Below are positions 1 through 6,425 of a stretch of 6,525 nt of DNA, piece by piece. A model generated the notes under the pieces. The model saw nothing but the letters and a program-made list of their open reading frames with translations. It was not told the origin of the DNA and did not search any database. The position numbers were made by a program, and so were the translations under genes. The stretch spans positions 1-6,525 of the forward strand of contig JAUVFY010000074.1 of the NCBI GenBank assembly GCA_030594025.1, read 5' to 3'. The stretch comes from Deltaproteobacteria bacterium (GTDB taxonomy: Bacteria > Desulfobacterota > GWC2-55-46 > JAUVFY01). Each line of letters opens with the position of its first letter. Within the stretch, counting starts at the first letter, position 1.

Positions 1-999
1 AAAAGGCTTCTCAAGCTCCGTGAAGGACAGGTGGCGGAGCACAGGTTTCCGGGGTTAAGGGTGGAACGGATACGGTTTGAGGAGCTTGCCCAGGACTTCC
101 TGAACGACTACCGGGTGAACGGCAAGAAGTCTATCAGAAGGGCAAAACAGAGCGTAGAGCACCTTAAGCGTTACTTTGAGGGTGTAAGGGCAATTGACAT
201 CACTACGGACAGGGTAAGAGGTTACATCCTACAAAGGCAGGAAGAAGGGGTTGAGAATGCAACCATCAACCGTGAGTTATCTGCCCTCAAAAGGATGTTC
301 AGCCTTGCCAACCAAATGACCCCACCTAAGGCAACCAATATCCCCTATATCCCACACCTGGAAGAAAACAACACACGGCAGGGGTACTTTGAGCATGAGG
401 AGTACGTTGTCCTTAAAAATGCCCTTCCATCCCACCTTAAGCCTGTTACAACAATGGCTTACTATACAGGCATGAGGAAAGAGGAGATATTAAGCCTTCA
501 ATGGCCCCAGGTGGACTTGATAGGGGGGAAGATAACCCTCAAGCCCGAGGATACCAAAAACAAGGAATCCAGGGTTATCTTCATGGAAGGAGAGCTACTT
601 GAGGCCATACGCTTTCAGAAGGCTTTAAGGGACAGTAAATACCCTCTGTGTCCCTGGGTGTTCTTTGGAGAGAAGGGAGAGAGGATAAGGAGCTTTAGGA
701 GAGCATGGGAAACAGCCCTTAGGGAAACGGGACTTGTGAGCAAGCTATTCCATGACTTCCGTAGAACGGCTGTAAGGAACATGGTGAGGGCTGGAGTCCC
801 TGAAAGGGTCGCCATGATGGTATCAGGCCACAAGACCCGGAGCGTCTTTGAGAGGTATAACATCGTAAACGAGGACGACCTTAAGAAGGCATCCAGGAAG
901 GTTACAGAATACCATCAGGGACAGAACGGTTACAAAAAGGTTACAGTCGAGACTTTAGAGGAGAAAGAGCCATGCGGAGAAAAGCCCATAGCCCATTGA
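1..999 (+). CDS. Tyrosine recombinase (phage/island integrase), 5' truncated by window edge
   Basis: Site-specific recombinase of the tyrosine family, expected to catalyse integration and excision of a mobile element. The frame is open from base 1, and the ten codons before the GTG at 31 read as normal protein, so the real start is probably left of the window. Numbering from base 1, residues about 25-110 form a SAM-like core-binding domain and about 125-300 the catalytic domain. The full catalytic set is visible: R159 in TGMRKEEILSLQW, a beta-hairpin lysine near 186-188 (TKNKESR), H251 and R254 in HDFRR, H277 in SGHKTRS and the nucleophile Y286 in FERYNIV. The gene looks intact and active apart from the missing left end. 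It ends 17 bases from the 3' end of a tRNA-Phe gene and faces it, which fits an integrase at the end of its own element. The family is certain. Whether the element is a prophage or another kind of island cannot be told here. Confidence 0.93.
   Translation, partial: KRLLKLREGQVAEHRFPGLRVERIRFEELAQDFLNDYRVNGKKSIRRAKQSVEHLKRYFEGVRAIDITTDRVRGYILQRQEEGVENATINRELSALKRMFSLANQMTPPKATNIPYIPHLEENNTRQGYFEHEEYVVLKNALPSHLKPVTTMAYYTGMRKEEILSLQWPQVDLIGGKITLKPEDTKNKESRVIFMEGELLEAIRFQKALRDSKYPLCPWVFFGEKGERIRSFRRAWETALRETGLVSKLFHDFRRTAVRNMVRAGVPERVAMMVSGHKTRSVFERYNIVNEDDLKKASRKVTEYHQGQNGYKKVTVETLEEKEPCGEKPIAH
983..996 (+). repeat. Tandem 7-base direct repeat AGCCCAT x2
   Basis: Two adjacent copies of AGCCCAT lie at the very 3' end of the integrase gene, 20 bases from the tRNA end. 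Integrases often bind short arm-type direct repeats near their attachment site, so this could be such a site. It also encodes the last residues of the integrase, and 7 bases twice can arise by chance. Confidence 0.3.
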
Positions 1000-1016
1000 T
1001 TTACTTAGAGAAAAGA

Positions 1017-1092
<76 letters not shown>

Positions 1093-1112
1093 ACGGACTT
1101 TGTTGAGAATTT

Positions 1113-1142
1113 ACGTTAATTTAAACGCCCCCTTTTTGTCAA
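1113..1142 (-). promoter_or_regulatory. Likely tRNA-Phe promoter
   Basis: On the minus strand a perfect -35 hexamer TTGACA (1142-1137) is followed after 18 bases by TAACGT (1118-1113), a weak -10. Transcription would start near 1106, about 13 bases before the mature tRNA, which is a normal distance. The site lies just past the rhomboid stop codon, so the tRNA need not depend on read-through. The -35 is convincing, the -10 less so. Confidence 0.5.
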
Positions 1143-1150
1143 GGTTTTTC

Positions 1151-1837
1151 TTACCATTCCGAGCGCCATCCGCGCCCCGTTCTTTTCTTTTTCGGCACCA
1201 TAAGAACTACGGCCAGCCCCCCTGCTATGAAACCTCCTATGTGGGCCCACCACGCTATCCCCCCGCCGGCTGTCGTGCTCATTATCTGATATAAGAACCA
1301 GAAGCCGAGGAAAAGGACCGCGGGGATCCTGACCATGTGGACGAAGAAAAAGAAGATTATAAGGGTAAGCACATGGGCCCTCGGGAAGAGAAGGAAATAG
1401 GCCCCAAGGATCCCCGCTATCGCTCCGCTCGCCCCCACCATGGGAACGGTGGAGCTTGGATGAATGACTATGTGCAAGAGGCTCGCCAGGACCCCGGTCA
1501 GAAGATAAAAACCGAGAAATCTAAAATGCCCGAGCCTGTCCTCTATGTTGTCGCCGAATATCCACAGATAGAGCATGTTCCCGCCGAGGTGCAGGAGCCC
1601 CCCGTGGACGAACATGGCGGTAAAAAGGGTAAGCGGAGGGGGGACGAAGTTCTCAGGGTGGATGTCGGAAAAACGGGTTATCTCGTATGGTATCGTGGCG
1701 GCCCTGAAGATGAAGGCCTCAGCGCCGGAAGGGCCCAGCGTGAGCTGATAAACGAATACTACGGTATTTACCGCTATGAGGGCGATGGTTACGAAGGGGA
1801 AGGTAGTTGTGGGGTTGTCGTCTTTAATTGGAAACAT
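1151..1837 (-). CDS. Rhomboid family intramembrane serine protease
   Basis: Integral inner-membrane serine protease that cuts transmembrane substrates within the bilayer. The 228-residue protein has the normal size of a six-helix bacterial rhomboid. Family motifs appear in order: N-terminal FPIKDDNPT, first helix about 14-33, an L1 loop with TAMFVHGGLLHLGGNMLYLW in which H83 and N87 fit the oxyanion-hole residues, VGASGAIAG with catalytic S137, and WWAHIGGFIAGG with catalytic H199 in the last helix. The C-terminus is short and basic (KKKRTGRGWRSEW). The catalytic Ser-His dyad is complete, so an active protease is expected rather than a pseudo-rhomboid. The ATG is chosen because FPIKDDNPT directly after Met is typical of the family, although no good Shine-Dalgarno sequence precedes it. 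It is divergent from the DUF763 gene and lies upstream of tRNA-Phe. The substrate is unknown and the neighbours give no clue to it. Confidence 0.95.
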   Translation of the reverse strand: MFPIKDDNPTTTFPFVTIALIAVNTVVFVYQLTLGPSGAEAFIFRAATIPYEITRFSDIHPENFVPPPLTLFTAMFVHGGLLHLGGNMLYLWIFGDNIEDRLGHFRFLGFYLLTGVLASLLHIVIHPSSTVPMVGASGAIAGILGAYFLLFPRAHVLTLIIFFFFVHMVRIPAVLFLGFWFLYQIMSTTAGGGIAWWAHIGGFIAGGLAVVLMVPKKKRTGRGWRSEW

Positions 1838-1891
1838 GGTATATGAATTTTTAACCCGACCCCGTTGGTTTCTCGTTGCGGTCTTATTCCA

Positions 1892-1901
1892 TACTATAGT
1901 A
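1892..1901. promoter_or_regulatory. Palindrome TACTATAGTA in divergent intergenic region
   Basis: A perfect 10-base palindrome lies in the 75-base gap between the divergent rhomboid and DUF763 genes. It contains TATAGT, one mismatch from the consensus -10, on both strands. A plus-strand start from it would fall only about 6 bases before the DUF763 ATG. No matching -35 was found at normal spacing on either strand, so an operator role is equally possible. Confidence 0.35.
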
Positions 1902-1902
1902 G

Positions 1903-1931
1903 CATATAAGTCATGCGCACCGGAATAGCAA
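1903..1931 (-). promoter_or_regulatory. Candidate rhomboid promoter
   Basis: On the minus strand TTGCTA (1931-1926) and TATATG (1908-1903) are 17 bases apart, each matching four of six consensus bases. This would give a leader of about 60 bases before the rhomboid ATG. The site overlaps the first codons of the divergent DUF763 gene. It is a moderate match only. Confidence 0.3.
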
Positions 1932-3016
1932 ACTTGCCGCTACACGGCGGGAAGGCGCCCCGCTGGCTCTTCGAGAGGATGACGAGGCTCGCCCGCGAGA
2001 TTACAATCATAACGGTCAGAGACTTCGGCCCGGAGGAGGTCCTAACCAGGCTCTCCGACCCTTACTGGTTCCAGGCCCTCGGCTGCGTGCTCGGTTTTGA
2101 CTGGCACTCAAGCGGCGTCACTACGACCGTATGCGGTGCCTTAAAGGAGGGCATAAGGGGGCTCGAAGGCGAACTCGGGCTCTTCGTTGCAGGCGGAAAG
2201 GGTAGAGTGTCGAGAAAGACCCCCTCTGAGATAGAATCCGCGGGCAGGCACCTCGTGGTGGAACCGGGCGAGCTCGTTCAAGCGAGCAGGCTCTCGGCAA
2301 AGGTGGACACCTCGGGGGTTCAGGACGGCTACCAGCTCTATCACCATGCATTCTTCTTCACCAAGGACGGCCTCTGGGCGGTCGTTCAGCAGGGGATGAA
2401 CGAGGCCACGAGGTACGCCAGGCGTTATCACTGGCTGGGCCTGGGCTCGTCGCCGCTTTCAGAGTCAAAGAGCTTCGTCAAAGACCCGCACTCTGCCGTA
2501 TGCTGCGATAAAAAGGCAGATGTATTGAACATGGTCGCAAAAGAGGGCGATGAGGCACGGGAAGTATGTACACGGCTTTCATGGGAGAGGCCGGAAAAAC
2601 TCACCAGGGAGTTAAAAAAGCTAAAAGAGGTAAAGACCCTCGACATGCCCCGCCGTCACCATACGACCCTCGCCGACATACACCCCGAAAGGCTTCAAAA
2701 GATTTTTCTGGTGACCTATGAAAGACGCCCGGAAAGTTTCAAGAACCTTATCGGCATGGAAGGCGTGGGGCCCAAGACCATAAGGGCTTTGAGCTTGATA
2801 TCCGAGCTCGTCTACGGAGTAAAAAGCCCTGTAAGGGACCCCGTGCGCTTCAGCTTCGCCCACGGCGGCAAGGACGGCTATCCCTATCCGGTGGATAGAA
2901 CTACCTACGACGAGTCGGTCGAGTTCCTTCGTAACGCCGTAAGCCAGGCACGGGTGGGAAACACGGAGAGGCTAAAGGCACTTAAGAGGTTGAAGGGTTT
3001 TGTAAAACCACGCTGA
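1913..3016 (+). CDS. DUF763 domain-containing protein, function unknown
   Basis: A 367-residue protein recognised as DUF763, a family shared by archaea and some bacteria with no established function. The opening RTGIANLPLHGGKAPRWLF is the family hallmark and fixes the ATG start. Other recognisable segments are GFDWHSSGVTTT (61-72), YQLYHHAFFF (140-149), WAVVQQGMN (155-163), ARRYHW (169-174), MPRRHH (245-250) and FSFAHGGKDGYPYPVDR (313-329). Residues about 278-300 (LIGMEGVGPKTIRALSLI and on) look like a helix-hairpin-helix, a non-specific DNA- or RNA-binding motif. Many His and Asp residues lie in the conserved segments (H11, D63, H65, H144, H145, H173, H193, H249, H250, H317), which could suit a metal-dependent enzyme. 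No signal peptide or membrane segment is seen, so it is probably cytoplasmic. There is no Shine-Dalgarno sequence before the ATG. A nucleic-acid role is inferred from the helix-hairpin-helix only. Confidence 0.93.
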   Translation: MRTGIANLPLHGGKAPRWLFERMTRLAREITIITVRDFGPEEVLTRLSDPYWFQALGCVLGFDWHSSGVTTTVCGALKEGIRGLEGELGLFVAGGKGRVSRKTPSEIESAGRHLVVEPGELVQASRLSAKVDTSGVQDGYQLYHHAFFFTKDGLWAVVQQGMNEATRYARRYHWLGLGSSPLSESKSFVKDPHSAVCCDKKADVLNMVAKEGDEAREVCTRLSWERPEKLTRELKKLKEVKTLDMPRRHHTTLADIHPERLQKIFLVTYERRPESFKNLIGMEGVGPKTIRALSLISELVYGVKSPVRDPVRFSFAHGGKDGYPYPVDRTTYDESVEFLRNAVSQARVGNTERLKALKRLKGFVKPR

Positions 3017-3230
3017 GGGTCTTTAATTTTTCTTCCTCCGTGTACCTTTTCTTATATTCACTAAAGCGAAATATTTGAGTAACTATTACTTCCTGTGTCG
3101 ATGCTCGATCGAGATTACAGGATATTGTAGATTTCATCCAGAGATTGCTATCTTTATGAACCCTAAAAAATATTGGAAGTGTCCCGCTAACTAAAAGCTG
3201 TCACTACCAGGCCGCAGGCCGTGGCAATCT
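3017..3230. other. AT-rich spacer between convergent genes
   Basis: This stretch separates the convergent DUF763 and acsA genes. It is clearly richer in A and T than the coding regions: 3061-3120 is about 38% G+C, against about 65% in 2221-2280 within the DUF763 gene. It holds only tiny open frames without ribosome binding sites and a 10-base palindrome CTCGATCGAG at 3104-3113. I see no gene, tRNA or clear terminator for the DUF763 gene. Confidence 0.6.
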
Positions 3231-3276
3231 CAAATAAAATGCACGGACAAACAGCTTTGTCCATGGCACACGGCCT
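3216..3276. repeat. 8-bp inverted repeat enclosing the acsA terminator
   Basis: AGGCCGTG at 3216-3223 is exactly complementary to CACGGCCT at 3269-3276. The arms flank the terminator hairpin. They could form a long outer stem or compete with the terminator fold, but no function is shown. Confidence 0.4.
3231..3268 (-). terminator. Intrinsic terminator of acsA
   Basis: Read on the minus strand, about 30 bases after the acsA stop codon, GGACAAA-GCTG-TTTGTCC forms a perfect 7-bp stem with a 4-base loop. The stem extends outward by a G-U pair, A-T, C-G, a one-base bulge, G-C and T-A. The tract TTTTATTTG follows directly. The G-U pair forms only in the minus-strand transcript, which agrees with the direction of acsA. 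Confidence 0.75.
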
Positions 3277-3298
3277 CTACCGAGAGGTTTTCATCCGG

Positions 3299-5047
3299 TT
3301 ATTCCTCCAACGTGGAAGTGTCACCTTCCGGGAGCCCCAGCTCACGGGCCTTCAGGAGCCGGCGCATTATCTTGCCGCTACGCGTTTTAGGCAGAGTTGG
3401 CAGGATTTCGATTTCTTTAGGAGCGGCATTGGCATCCAGCTTTTTCGCCACGAATTGTTTGATCTCCAGCTTCAGGTGCTGTGAAGCCTCATAACCTTCC
3501 CTTAGAGAAACAAAAGCCTTGACCACTTCCATGCGAACAGGGTCGGGGACGCCGATTACCGCGGCTTCGGCAACCGCCTCATGTTCGACCAGAGCGCTTT
3601 CCACTTCAAACGGTCCCACCAGGTGGCCGGCGACGTTGATTACGTCATCCGCCCGACCGACAAAGACGAAATAGCCTTCCTCGTCGCGCCAGGCGCGGTC
3701 TCCGGTAATGTACCAGCCGTTTTTAAAACGAGACTCGTAGAGCTCTTTTTTATTCCAGTACGTGCGGAACATGGAAGGCCAGGGATACTTCAGGCAGAGA
3801 TTGCCTTCTTCGCCGGCCGAAAGCTCCTCGGAGATGTCCGTGTTCATGATAGCCGGCCGCACTCCCAAAAAAGGTCGTCCCATTGAGCCGGGCTTGATGT
3901 CCTGGACGGGATAGTTGGCGATTTGAATGCAGCCGGTTTCCGTCTGCCACCAGTTGTCGTGAAAGGCGGTCCGGAAGACCTGCTTGCTCCAATCCACCGC
4001 TTCGGGGTTAAGCGGTTCACCAACGCTGTTGATGTGCCGTAAAGAGCTCAGGTCGTGTTTTTTAGTTTCTTTTTCACCGTACTTCATCAGCATTCGAATT
4101 GCCGTCGGTGCCGTGTACCAGACGGTCACCCTGTGCCTGGCAATCAGCTCATACCAGTGATGCACGGTGAATCCCACCTCTGTTACCAATTGCGTTACCC
4201 CATTCGACCAGGGGCCGAAGATACCGTAGGAGGTCCCCGTAACCCACCCCGGGTCGGCCGTACACCAGTAGATATCATCAGGATGCAGGTCTAAAACGTA
4301 CTTCGCGGTGGCATAATGACCGACGATGGCTTCATGGACGTGCACCGCCCCCTTGGGTTTGCCGGTGGTGCCCGAGGTGTAATGCATGATGCAGAAGTCT
4401 TCTTTATCAGTCTGACAGATTTGATACTCGCTGGAGGCTTCTGCCATTGCCCGTTCGTAGGCGATCTCGCCCTCCTTGGGAGTATAAGGCACGTTGTGCT
4501 TGTTGACCACGATGATGTGTTCCAGAGCCGGGAGGTCCTTCTTGACGGCGTAAACATTGTCAAGGAGTTCCGGACAGGTGATAAGCACCTTGGCGCCGCT
4601 GTCGATAAGGCGGTCTTTTATGGCCTCCGTACCAAAAGCGGAAAACAGCGGGCCGACGACCGCTCCGGCCTTGACGATGCCGATGATGCTGATATAGAGT
4701 TCGGGAACACGGTCGAGATAGGTGAATACCCGGTCGCCTTTTTTTACTCCCAGGCTTCCTATGACATTGGCAAACTGGTTGGTCAGACGGGATAGGTCTG
4801 AAAAAGTGTAGCGTTCTTTGGTCTCATGACGGCCGTCCCAGATTAAGGCGACTCTGTCTTTTTTGTCGGTTTTCAAGTGACGGTCAATAGCTTCGTAGGC
4901 CAAGTTCAAGCAGCCGCCCGGCAAGAAGTCCAGTTCCTTGTGGATGTCTTCCCATCGAAAACCGGCGCGCATCCCCTCGTAGTCATCCAGATTGGGCCGT
5001 TTCGGGAAATCTTCACATTTGGGTTTTTTGATGATCTCGTAGTTCAT
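3299..5047 (-). CDS. acsA: Acetate--CoA ligase (acetyl-CoA synthetase, AcsA type)
   Basis: Cytoplasmic enzyme of the ANL (AMP-forming) superfamily that makes acetyl-CoA from acetate, ATP and CoA via acetyl-AMP. The 582-residue product matches the length and sequence pattern of Bacillus AcsA more than the longer enterobacterial Acs. Motifs in order: AYEAIDRH near 50, ATP-binding YTSGTTGKPKG at 223-233, DPGWVTGTSYGIFGPW near 265-280, SVGEPLNPE, DNWWQTETG at 364-372 with the WW typical of acetate/propionate enzymes, YITGD at 446-450, the hinge region GRADDVINVAG at 464-474, and PKTRSGKIMRR at 553-563 with the catalytic, acetylation-prone lysine K559. The hinge continues GHLVG where Acs proteins usually have GHRLG or GERVG. 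The ATG at 5047 is preferred (GAGAG just upstream); an in-frame GTG at 5077 would add 10 residues that resemble nothing in the family. It seems monocistronic, with its own terminator. A propionyl-CoA or other short-chain specificity cannot be excluded. Confidence 0.94.
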   Translation of the reverse strand: MNYEIIKKPKCEDFPKRPNLDDYEGMRAGFRWEDIHKELDFLPGGCLNLAYEAIDRHLKTDKKDRVALIWDGRHETKERYTFSDLSRLTNQFANVIGSLGVKKGDRVFTYLDRVPELYISIIGIVKAGAVVGPLFSAFGTEAIKDRLIDSGAKVLITCPELLDNVYAVKKDLPALEHIIVVNKHNVPYTPKEGEIAYERAMAEASSEYQICQTDKEDFCIMHYTSGTTGKPKGAVHVHEAIVGHYATAKYVLDLHPDDIYWCTADPGWVTGTSYGIFGPWSNGVTQLVTEVGFTVHHWYELIARHRVTVWYTAPTAIRMLMKYGEKETKKHDLSSLRHINSVGEPLNPEAVDWSKQVFRTAFHDNWWQTETGCIQIANYPVQDIKPGSMGRPFLGVRPAIMNTDISEELSAGEEGNLCLKYPWPSMFRTYWNKKELYESRFKNGWYITGDRAWRDEEGYFVFVGRADDVINVAGHLVGPFEVESALVEHEAVAEAAVIGVPDPVRMEVVKAFVSLREGYEASQHLKLEIKQFVAKKLDANAAPKEIEILPTLPKTRSGKIMRRLLKARELGLPEGDTSTLEE

Positions 5048-5346
5048 GATCTCTCGATGATAAGAAATCCCTAACACAAAAATCAGGGAGATGCAACTCT
5101 TTCGATTTTTTACCCGAATTAGTCTTCACAGAGGTGGAAAATGTAGTGGGTGTGCTCCGCCCTCCTTATTAAGGTTCAAACAGATTTTTTGGTGGGCACA
5201 GCCCATAGTACCCACTTTCTCTCTGTAATCGTTAATTCTCGGAACTCCTCGAAAGTGGAGATTAGCAGGTGAAAGACGTATGATTAAATGGGCTTTTAGA
5301 ACTCTTCACCTTCATTAAATCTGATACCGTTTGTCCCTTGCAATTC
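5048..5346. other. Intergenic region upstream of acsA with several inverted repeats
   Basis: This 299-base gap lies between the msrP stop and the acsA start, both on the minus strand. No plausible gene, tRNA or strong promoter was found. It contains inverted repeat AGTGGGT (5145-5151) / ACCCACT (5210-5216), the tight hairpin TGGGC-ACA-GCCCA at 5193-5205, and AGGTGAA (5267-5273) / TTCACCT (5305-5311). It may hold the msrP 3' end, the acsA promoter and a structured acsA leader. None of these can be fixed by reading alone. Confidence 0.4.
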
Positions 5347-6324
5347 CTAATCCTCGTAAAGGCCCGCCACGAATCTACTATAACCGTTGTACTTGATGGT
5401 GGGGCGGCGTTCGTTCGTGCCGATGACCCTTTCGGTGGCCTGAGACCACCTGGGGTGCGGGACCTCGGGGTCCACGTTGGCCCAGAAATCGTACTCACTG
5501 GGCGCCACGGTGTTCCAGAACGTCCTGGGCATACGGTCCGTGAACTCGATACTTACGATTGATTTTATGGACTTGAAGCCGTACTTCCAGGGTACGATGA
5601 GCCTTATGGGGGCGCCGTGCTGGCCGGGGAGCTCGTGGCCGTAGATGCCAGTGGCGAGGAGCGTGAGCTCGTTAGTGGCCTCGGCCATTGTAAGGCCCTC
5701 GGTATACGGCCAGGGTAGCCATATCTTACGTTGCCCGGGAGCGACCTCCTTATTTAAAAAGGTCACCATCTTTACGTACCTGGCCGATGAAAGGGGTTGC
5801 ACCTTTTTTATGAAATCCCTCATGGGGAAGCCTGTCCAGGGCACTGCCATGGACCAGGCCTCAACACAGCGTAACCTGTATAACCTCTCCTCGAGCCCCA
5901 TCATCTTAACTATCTCGTCCACGTCGTAGACCCTCGGTTTTTCCACGAGGCCCGTTACCTCCACTTCCCAGGGGCGTGTTTCAAAGCGCTCGACGAGCCT
6001 CCATATCCTGCTTTTTCTGGTGGAGAACTCGTAGAAGTTGTTGTACCTGGCCGCGACGAGCTCGTCGGTAAGCGGCTTGTCGAGCAGGTATCTATCGTTT
6101 CTCCTGGCTGGGTAAAGCCCCGAGGGTTTTTTGCCGGGCTTTTTGGGTGAGTTCGTCTTTTCCGAACCAGGTGCGGGGACAAAGTCATCGCACCCGGTTA
6201 TGAGAAAGGCGCTCAAAAGCCCCATGGACTTAACGAAGCCCCTCCGGGTCATCATGTAGAGGTCTTCCGGGGTCGCTTCCCTTTCGGGTATTTCAAAACC
6301 TCTTTTTTTCTTTATGTGAACCAT
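5347..6324 (-). CDS. msrP: Protein-methionine-sulfoxide reductase catalytic subunit MsrP (YedY family)
   Basis: Molybdopterin enzyme that reduces methionine sulfoxide in periplasmic proteins, normally taking electrons from the membrane heme protein MsrQ. The 325-residue protein matches E. coli MsrP throughout: EREATPEDLYMMTRRGFVK with twin arginines R27-R28 (Tat signal), YNNFYEF near 94, RLRCVEAWSMAVPWTGFP with the Mo-binding C153, LPGQHGAPIRLIVPWKYGFK near 232-251, SIKSIVSIEF, WANVDPEVPHPRWSQATER and a C-terminal NGYSRFVAGLY. The hydrophobic stretch ends ITGC-DD (C45), a lipobox-like site, followed by a Pro/Lys/Ser-rich linker. E. coli MsrP instead has an AHA-type cleavage site. The ATG at 6324 is chosen because GAGGGG lies just upstream and because the family N-terminus starts here; an upstream TTG at 6447 would add 41 unrelated residues. 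No msrQ follows; the next gene is acsA. Confidence 0.95.
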   Translation of the reverse strand: MVHIKKKRGFEIPEREATPEDLYMMTRRGFVKSMGLLSAFLITGCDDFVPAPGSEKTNSPKKPGKKPSGLYPARRNDRYLLDKPLTDELVAARYNNFYEFSTRKSRIWRLVERFETRPWEVEVTGLVEKPRVYDVDEIVKMMGLEERLYRLRCVEAWSMAVPWTGFPMRDFIKKVQPLSSARYVKMVTFLNKEVAPGQRKIWLPWPYTEGLTMAEATNELTLLATGIYGHELPGQHGAPIRLIVPWKYGFKSIKSIVSIEFTDRMPRTFWNTVAPSEYDFWANVDPEVPHPRWSQATERVIGTNERRPTIKYNGYSRFVAGLYED

Positions 6325-6327
6325 ATG

Positions 6328-6333
6328 CCCCTC
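6328..6333 (-). promoter_or_regulatory. msrP ribosome binding site
   Basis: GAGGGG on the minus strand, with GAGG five bases before the ATG at 6324. It decides the msrP start against the TTG at 6447, which lacks such support. Confidence 0.75.
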
Positions 6334-6340
6334 GTTTTTA

Positions 6341-6368
6341 ATTTTAGCAGGTTTTACGGCGCCCACAA
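6341..6368 (-). promoter_or_regulatory. Candidate msrP promoter
   Basis: On the minus strand TTGTGG (6368-6363) and TAAAAT (6346-6341) are 16 bases apart. The -10 matches five of six consensus bases and the -35 is weak. The transcript would start just before the ribosome binding site, giving a very short leader. Confidence 0.45.
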
Positions 6369-6425
6369 GCACCTTGCGGGCCTCGATTATTAGTTGCCCT
6401 GCCGTGTGCAAGCACCCTAAATAGA

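Noticed and set aside
1337..1846. Long plus-strand open frame of 169 codons
   Set aside because: It lies opposite the rhomboid gene, has low-complexity charged composition and no family resemblance. The rhomboid frame carries complete catalytic motifs.
2141..2863. Several minus-strand open frames of 72-96 codons
   Set aside because: All are opposite the DUF763 coding sequence, lack ribosome binding sites and resemble nothing known.
2994..3035. Possible DUF763 terminator (GGTTT-TGTA-AAACC near the gene end, T-rich stretch after the stop)
   Set aside because: The weak A/T-rich stem lies inside the coding sequence and is separated from the T run by about 15 bases, so the geometry is wrong for an intrinsic terminator.
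3104..3113. Palindrome CTCGATCGAG
   Set aside because: A single 10-base palindrome in a non-coding spacer, with no second copy or promoter nearby; likely chance.
3156..3194. Twelve-codon frame MNPKKYWKCPAN
   Set aside because: Very short, no ribosome binding site and no family resemblance.
3272..3291. Hairpin CCTCT-ACCG-AGAGG followed by TTTT on the plus strand
   Set aside because: Only a 5-bp stem with a short T run, beside the acsA stop codon and over 250 bases past the DUF763 gene. Too weak to call a terminator.
3221..5077. Plus-strand open frames across the acsA region, up to 159 codons
   Set aside because: They are the complement of the acsA coding sequence, which has all ANL-family motifs in the other direction.
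5048..5077. Ten-residue N-terminal extension of AcsA from a GTG at 5077
   Set aside because: There is no convincing ribosome binding site, and the extra residues are not family-like. It remains possible but less likely than the ATG at 5047.
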